Of a stretch of DNA of 64,000 nucleotides, positions 60,530 to 64,000 are shown piece by piece. The stretch lies in contig NZ_MSDF01000025.1 in the NCBI RefSeq assembly GCF_002022275.1, positions 196,775 to 260,774 of the forward strand. The letters are read 5' to 3'. How positions within the stretch are numbered: the stretch's first letter is position 1; each line of letters opens with the position of its first letter. The notes under the pieces were generated by a model. That model was not told where the DNA came from. It did not search any database and was given only the letters and a program-made list of their open reading frames with translations. Source of the DNA: Pseudomonas fluorescens (GTDB lineage Bacteria; Pseudomonadota; Gammaproteobacteria; Pseudomonadales; Pseudomonadaceae). Both the position numbers and the translations under genes were made by a program.

Positions 60530-61299
60530 GCCAGCCGTTATTGCAAGTGCGTGACCTGTCCCTGCTGTATGGCCCGGAGAAGGGTTGCCAGGGCGTCAGC
60601 TTCGATCTTTACCCTGGCGAAGTGCTGGGCATTGTCGGCGAGTCCGGCTCGGGTAAATCCACCTTGCTCTCGCTGTTGAGCGGGCGTTTGCCACCGCAAG
60701 CCGGCAGCATCGGCTACCGCAGCAAGGACGGCGAATGGCTGGATTTGTACAGCGCCAGCGAAGCCGAACGCCGCACCTTGCTGCGCACCGAGTGGGGCTT
60801 TGTCGAGCAGAACCCGCGTGACGGTTTACGCATGGGCGTGTCGGCCGGGGCGAATATCGGCGAGCGCTTGATGGCTCAGGGCGTGCGCAACTATGAGCAA
60901 CTGCGCGGCGCCGGTCTCGACTGGCTGGGGCAGGTGGAAATTGACCCGCAGCGCATCGACGACTTGCCGCGCACCTTCTCGGGCGGCATGCAGCAGCGTC
61001 TGCAAATCGCGCGGAATCTGGTCTCCAGCCCACGGCTTGTGTTTATGGACGAGCCCACCGGTGGCCTTGATGTGTCGGTGCAAGCGCGCTTGCTTGACCT
61101 GTTGCGCGGGTTGGTGCGTGAGCTGGATTTGGCGGTCGTCATCGTCACCCACGACCTGGCCGTCGCGCGCTTGCTGGCCGACCGCCTGATGGTGATGCGC
61201 CGCTCGCACGTGGTGGAAACCGGGCTGACGGACCAGATCCTCGACGATCCACAGCACCCTTACTCTCAACTGCTGGTGTCTTCGGTACTGCAGCCATGA
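60526..61299 (+). CDS. phnK: C-P lyase ABC-type ATPase PhnK
   Basis: The 257-residue ATPase associates with the PhnGHIJ core. It has Walker A GESGSGKSTLL, signature TFSGGMQQRLQIAR and Walker B LVFMDEPTGGLDVSVQ. GTG start at 60526 overlaps the phnJ stop (GTGA). Confidence 0.95.
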   Translation: MSQPLLQVRDLSLLYGPEKGCQGVSFDLYPGEVLGIVGESGSGKSTLLSLLSGRLPPQAGSIGYRSKDGEWLDLYSASEAERRTLLRTEWGFVEQNPRDGLRMGVSAGANIGERLMAQGVRNYEQLRGAGLDWLGQVEIDPQRIDDLPRTFSGGMQQRLQIARNLVSSPRLVFMDEPTGGLDVSVQARLLDLLRGLVRELDLAVVIVTHDLAVARLLADRLMVMRRSHVVETGLTDQILDDPQHPYSQLLVSSVLQP

Positions 61300-62018
61300 C
61301 GAATGCCTTGATCGAGGTCCGTGACCTCTCAAAAACCTTCACCCTGCACCAGCAGAACGGTGTGGTGCTCAATGTGCTGCGCGGCGTGGAATTCAGCGTG
61401 CAGGCTGGCGAATGCCTGGTGCTGCACGGCCAGTCCGGCGCAGGTAAAAGTACGTTGCTGCGCACGCTGTACGGCAACTACCTGCCAGCGGGCGGCAGCA
61501 TTCGTGTGCAGCATGCGGGCGAATGGCTGGAGCTGGTCGGCGCCGAGCCGCGCGACATTTTGCAGGTGCGCCAACAGACCCTGGGTTATGTCAGCCAATT
61601 CCTGCGCGTCATCCCGCGTGTGGCCTGCCTGGATGTGGTGATGGAGCCCGCGCTGGCCCGTGGCTGGTCCAGGGCCAATGCGCAATCACGCGCCGAGCAT
61701 CTGCTGACCCGCCTGAACATCCCGCAACGCTTGTGGCAACTGGCGCCCGGCACCTTTTCCGGCGGCGAGCAACAGCGCGTCAACATCGCTCGCGGCTTCA
61801 TGGTCGAGTGGCCGGTGATGTTGCTCGATGAACCCACTGCCTCCCTCGATGACAACAACCGCCAAGTGGTGCTGGAACTGATGAACGAAGCCAAAGCCGC
61901 CGGCGCTGCTTTGATTGGCATCTTCCACGACCGCGCCGCCCGTGAAGCCGTCGCCGACCGCCATTTCGACATGACCCCATCGCCCGTCGCTCAAGAGGAA
62001 TACGCCCATGCCCGCTGA
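61296..62018 (+). CDS. phnL: C-P lyase ABC-type ATPase PhnL
   Basis: The 240-residue ATPase has Walker A GQSGAGKSTLLRTLYGNYLP, signature TFSGGEQQRVNIAR and Walker B VMLLDEPTASLD. It assists PhnI in the first step. It overlaps phnK by four and phnM by 11 bases. Confidence 0.95.
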   Translation: MTNALIEVRDLSKTFTLHQQNGVVLNVLRGVEFSVQAGECLVLHGQSGAGKSTLLRTLYGNYLPAGGSIRVQHAGEWLELVGAEPRDILQVRQQTLGYVSQFLRVIPRVACLDVVMEPALARGWSRANAQSRAEHLLTRLNIPQRLWQLAPGTFSGGEQQRVNIARGFMVEWPVMLLDEPTASLDDNNRQVVLELMNEAKAAGAALIGIFHDRAAREAVADRHFDMTPSPVAQEEYAHAR

Positions 62019-63153
62019 ACAGATCCTCAGTAATGCCCGGATAGTCACGGCGGATCGCATGTTCCTCGGTTCGGTGGTGCTGCGCGATGGCAAGATTGTC
62101 GATCTCGCCGAAGGTCGCAGCCAGTTGCCCCAGGCTCAGGATCTAGGCGGTGATTTCCTGCTGCCGGGCCTGGTGGAATTGCACACCGACAACCTGGAAA
62201 AACACATGACCCCGCGCCCTGGCGTGGACTGGCCGTCGATTTCGGCGGTGCTCAGCCACGATTCGCAGATCATCGCGGCGGGGATCACCACGGTGTTCGA
62301 CGCCGTGTCCATCGGCGATGTGAACCCCAACGGCAACCGCATGAAAAAGCTGCCGGCGATGCTCGATGCTATCGCTTCGGCAGAAGACGCCGGCTTGACC
62401 CGCGCCGAGCACCACTTGCACCTGCGCTGCGAGCTGTGCCACCCAGACACCCTCAGCGTGTTCCGCGACTTGGTGGAAAACCCGTTGGTACGCCTGGTCT
62501 CAGTGATGGACCACTCGCCGGGCCAGCGCCAGTTCGTGCTCGAATCCAAGTACCGTGAGTACTACATGGGCAAGTACCACCTGAACGACGAAACCATGGA
62601 CGCGTTTATCGTGCTGCAAATGGCCAACTCCAGGGAGTACAGCGACCGCTACCGCTCAGCCATCGTGGCGCATTGCGTGGAGCGCGGGTTGTCGGTGGCC
62701 AGCCATGACGACGCGACCCTGGCGCATGTTGAAGAGTCGGCGCGTTACGGCATGACCATCGCCGAATTCCCCACCACCGTGGAAGCGGCGCGCGGCTGTC
62801 AGGAACTGGGCATGAAAGTGTTGATGGGCGCGCCGAACGTGGTGCGTGGCGGGTCGCACTCGGGTAATGTGGCCGCCGCCGGCCTGGCCGCTGACGGATT
62901 GCTGGATATACTGTCCAGCGACTACTACCCGGCCAGCCTGTTGCAGGCGGCCTTCGTGCTGGCCGACCAGCAGGACGGCGGGGACCTGTCGCGGGCGGTC
63001 AAGATGATCAGCCTGGCACCGGCGCAAGCCGCGGGCCTGCATGATCGCGGCGAAATTGCCGTTGGCCTGCGCGCGGATTTGGTACAGGCCCGCAGTTGCG
63101 AAGGGCTTCCTGTGGTGCAACAAGTCTGGCGACAGGCGAAGAGGGTGTTTTGA
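62008..63153 (+). CDS. phnM: Ribose 1-methylphosphonate 5-triphosphate diphosphatase PhnM
   Basis: This 381-residue amidohydrolase removes diphosphate before C-P cleavage. It has LLPGLVELHTDNLEKHMTPRPGVDWP with metal-binding histidines, MDHSPGQRQF, ASHDDAT and ILSSDYYPASLL. Full length; its stop overlaps the phnN start by one base. Confidence 0.96.
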   Translation: MPAEQILSNARIVTADRMFLGSVVLRDGKIVDLAEGRSQLPQAQDLGGDFLLPGLVELHTDNLEKHMTPRPGVDWPSISAVLSHDSQIIAAGITTVFDAVSIGDVNPNGNRMKKLPAMLDAIASAEDAGLTRAEHHLHLRCELCHPDTLSVFRDLVENPLVRLVSVMDHSPGQRQFVLESKYREYYMGKYHLNDETMDAFIVLQMANSREYSDRYRSAIVAHCVERGLSVASHDDATLAHVEESARYGMTIAEFPTTVEAARGCQELGMKVLMGAPNVVRGGSHSGNVAAAGLAADGLLDILSSDYYPASLLQAAFVLADQQDGGDLSRAVKMISLAPAQAAGLHDRGEIAVGLRADLVQARSCEGLPVVQQVWRQAKRVF

Positions 63154-63725
63154 TGGCAGGCAGGTTGATCTATCTCATCGGGCCTTCCGGTTCGGGCAAG
63201 GACAGCCTGCTGGATGCCGCCCGCCCACGCTTGGCCGAGTGCGGCTGCCGGATAGTGCGCCGCGTCATCACCCGCTCGGCGGAAGCCGTGGGCGAGGCGG
63301 CGCAAGGGGTGAGCCCGGAACAGTTTGCGGCGATGGAGGCCGAGGGCGCGTTTGCTCTCAATTGGCATGCCAATGGGCTCTCCTACGGCATCCCGCGTGA
63401 GATCGACGACTGGCTGGCGGCGGGTGAAGACGTGCTGGTTAATGGCTCTCGCGCGCACCTGGCGAAGACCCGTGAGCGTTACCCGACGTCGTTGGCGCTG
63501 TTGCTGACGGTGGATCAGGCCGTGCTGCGTCAGCGCCTGATTGCGCGCGGGCGTGAGTCGCTGGCGGATATCGACAAGCGTCTGGCGCGCAATGCACGCT
63601 TCACCGCCGAGCTGATCGCGGGCAATGGTTCGGGCTTGTTCGTGCTGGACAACTCCGGCCCGCTGGAACACACCGTCGAGCGCCTGCTGTGCTGCCTCGA
63701 CCACGGGCATTCGGTATGCGCCTGA
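63153..63725 (+). CDS. phnN: Ribose 1,5-bisphosphate phosphokinase PhnN
   Basis: The 190-residue kinase makes PRPP from ribose 1,5-bisphosphate, returning the ribose to metabolism. It has the P-loop GPSGSGKDSLL and guanylate-kinase-like segments RRVITRSAE and FALNWHANGLSYGIPREI. It overlaps phnP by 10 bases. Confidence 0.95.
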   Translation: MAGRLIYLIGPSGSGKDSLLDAARPRLAECGCRIVRRVITRSAEAVGEAAQGVSPEQFAAMEAEGAFALNWHANGLSYGIPREIDDWLAAGEDVLVNGSRAHLAKTRERYPTSLALLLTVDQAVLRQRLIARGRESLADIDKRLARNARFTAELIAGNGSGLFVLDNSGPLEHTVERLLCCLDHGHSVCA

Positions 63726-64000
63726 CCTTGCTCGGCACCGGCGACGCGCGGCAAGTCCCGGTGTATGGCTGTGAATGCCCCGCCTGCGCCCTGGCCCGCA
63801 GCGACGAACACCTGCGCCGCCGCCCGTGCAGCGCGTTGATCGAATGCGGCGACCAGCGCTGGCTGATCGACAGCGGCTTGCCCGACCTCACCGAACGCTT
63901 CCCGCCGCGCAGTTTCAACGGGATTTTCCAGACCCACTATCACGCCGATCACGCCCAGGGTTTGCTGCACCTGCGCTGGGGCCAGGGGCTGGTGATTCCG
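63716..64000 (+). CDS. phnP: 5-phosphoribosyl 1,2-cyclic phosphate phosphodiesterase PhnP, 3' end outside window
   Basis: PhnP opens the cyclic ribose phosphate produced by PhnJ. The first 95 residues are present: MRLTLLGTGDARQVPVYGCECPACALARSD with the zinc-site cysteines and the metallo-beta-lactamase motif THYHADHAQG. The reading frame is open at the window edge. Confidence 0.93.
   Translation, partial: MRLTLLGTGDARQVPVYGCECPACALARSDEHLRRRPCSALIECGDQRWLIDSGLPDLTERFPPRSFNGIFQTHYHADHAQGLLHLRWGQGLVIP

Overview
The window looks like a chromosomal segment of a Pseudomonas of the fluorescens group. The evidence is high GC with strong codon bias, many REP-type inverted repeats with GTGGGAGC...GCTCCCAC arms, genus-typical families (DUF3077/DUF6124, DUF1127) and a gene order that, from memory, follows the P. 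aeruginosa backbone: efp/earP, ohr/ohrR, class II DAHP synthase, DEAD-box helicase, tpm, htpX, aminotransferase, msrB, gpx, ospR, sagS-like. No rRNA, tRNA, CRISPR array, prophage or intact insertion sequence was seen. Identifications rest on reading motifs and family resemblance; no database search was run.

Layout. 1-4.9 kb: a truncated 5'-nucleotidase, a Usp protein, CysB, a Gre-like factor, a small membrane protein, and EarP followed by EF-P with its modifiable Arg32. 5-7.2 kb: organic-peroxide module ohrR, ohr and a secreted esterase. 7.2-18.5 kb: two LysR regulators, a TauE/SafE exporter, a DUF1127 protein, a YcaQ-type glycosylase, DAHP synthase II, a spermidine-synthase-like protein, a crotonase, a cold-shock type DEAD helicase with a long leader, a DODA-type dioxygenase and Tpm. 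18.7-26.7 kb: HtpX, an AlaA-like aminotransferase, then MsrB, glutathione peroxidase, an OspR-like MarR regulator, a SagS-like hybrid kinase, a DUF815 ATPase and free Met-R-sulfoxide reductase; with ohr this makes a strong thiol and peroxide repair theme.

26.7-31.6 kb is an accessory signalling island: an unorthodox kinase with two periplasmic binding domains, a LuxR-type response regulator and a stand-alone receiver resembling the RocR receiver but lacking an EAL domain. A separate EAL phosphodiesterase lies beyond dgt. 34-43.6 kb: a yqjD/yqjE-like envelope operon, an ammonium transporter with a long stem-loop leader, small proteins, a pseudouridine synthase, molybdopterin genes mobA, moaB and moeA, and a FliK-like/FlhB-like pair. 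43.7-50.7 kb: a complete cytochrome c maturation operon ccmABCDEFGHI.

51-53.8 kb is a variable, repeat-rich patch with a DUF3077/DUF6124 gene, a tandem pair of structured elements upstream of it, a histidine phosphatase of less biased codon use and a lipoprotein. 54-64 kb is the phosphonate locus phnCDE-F-GHIJKLMNP (phnP cut by the window end). Transport genes are separated from the C-P lyase genes by a hairpin with a T-run and a perfect palindrome inside the start of phnF, which suggests PhnF controls the second half of the locus.
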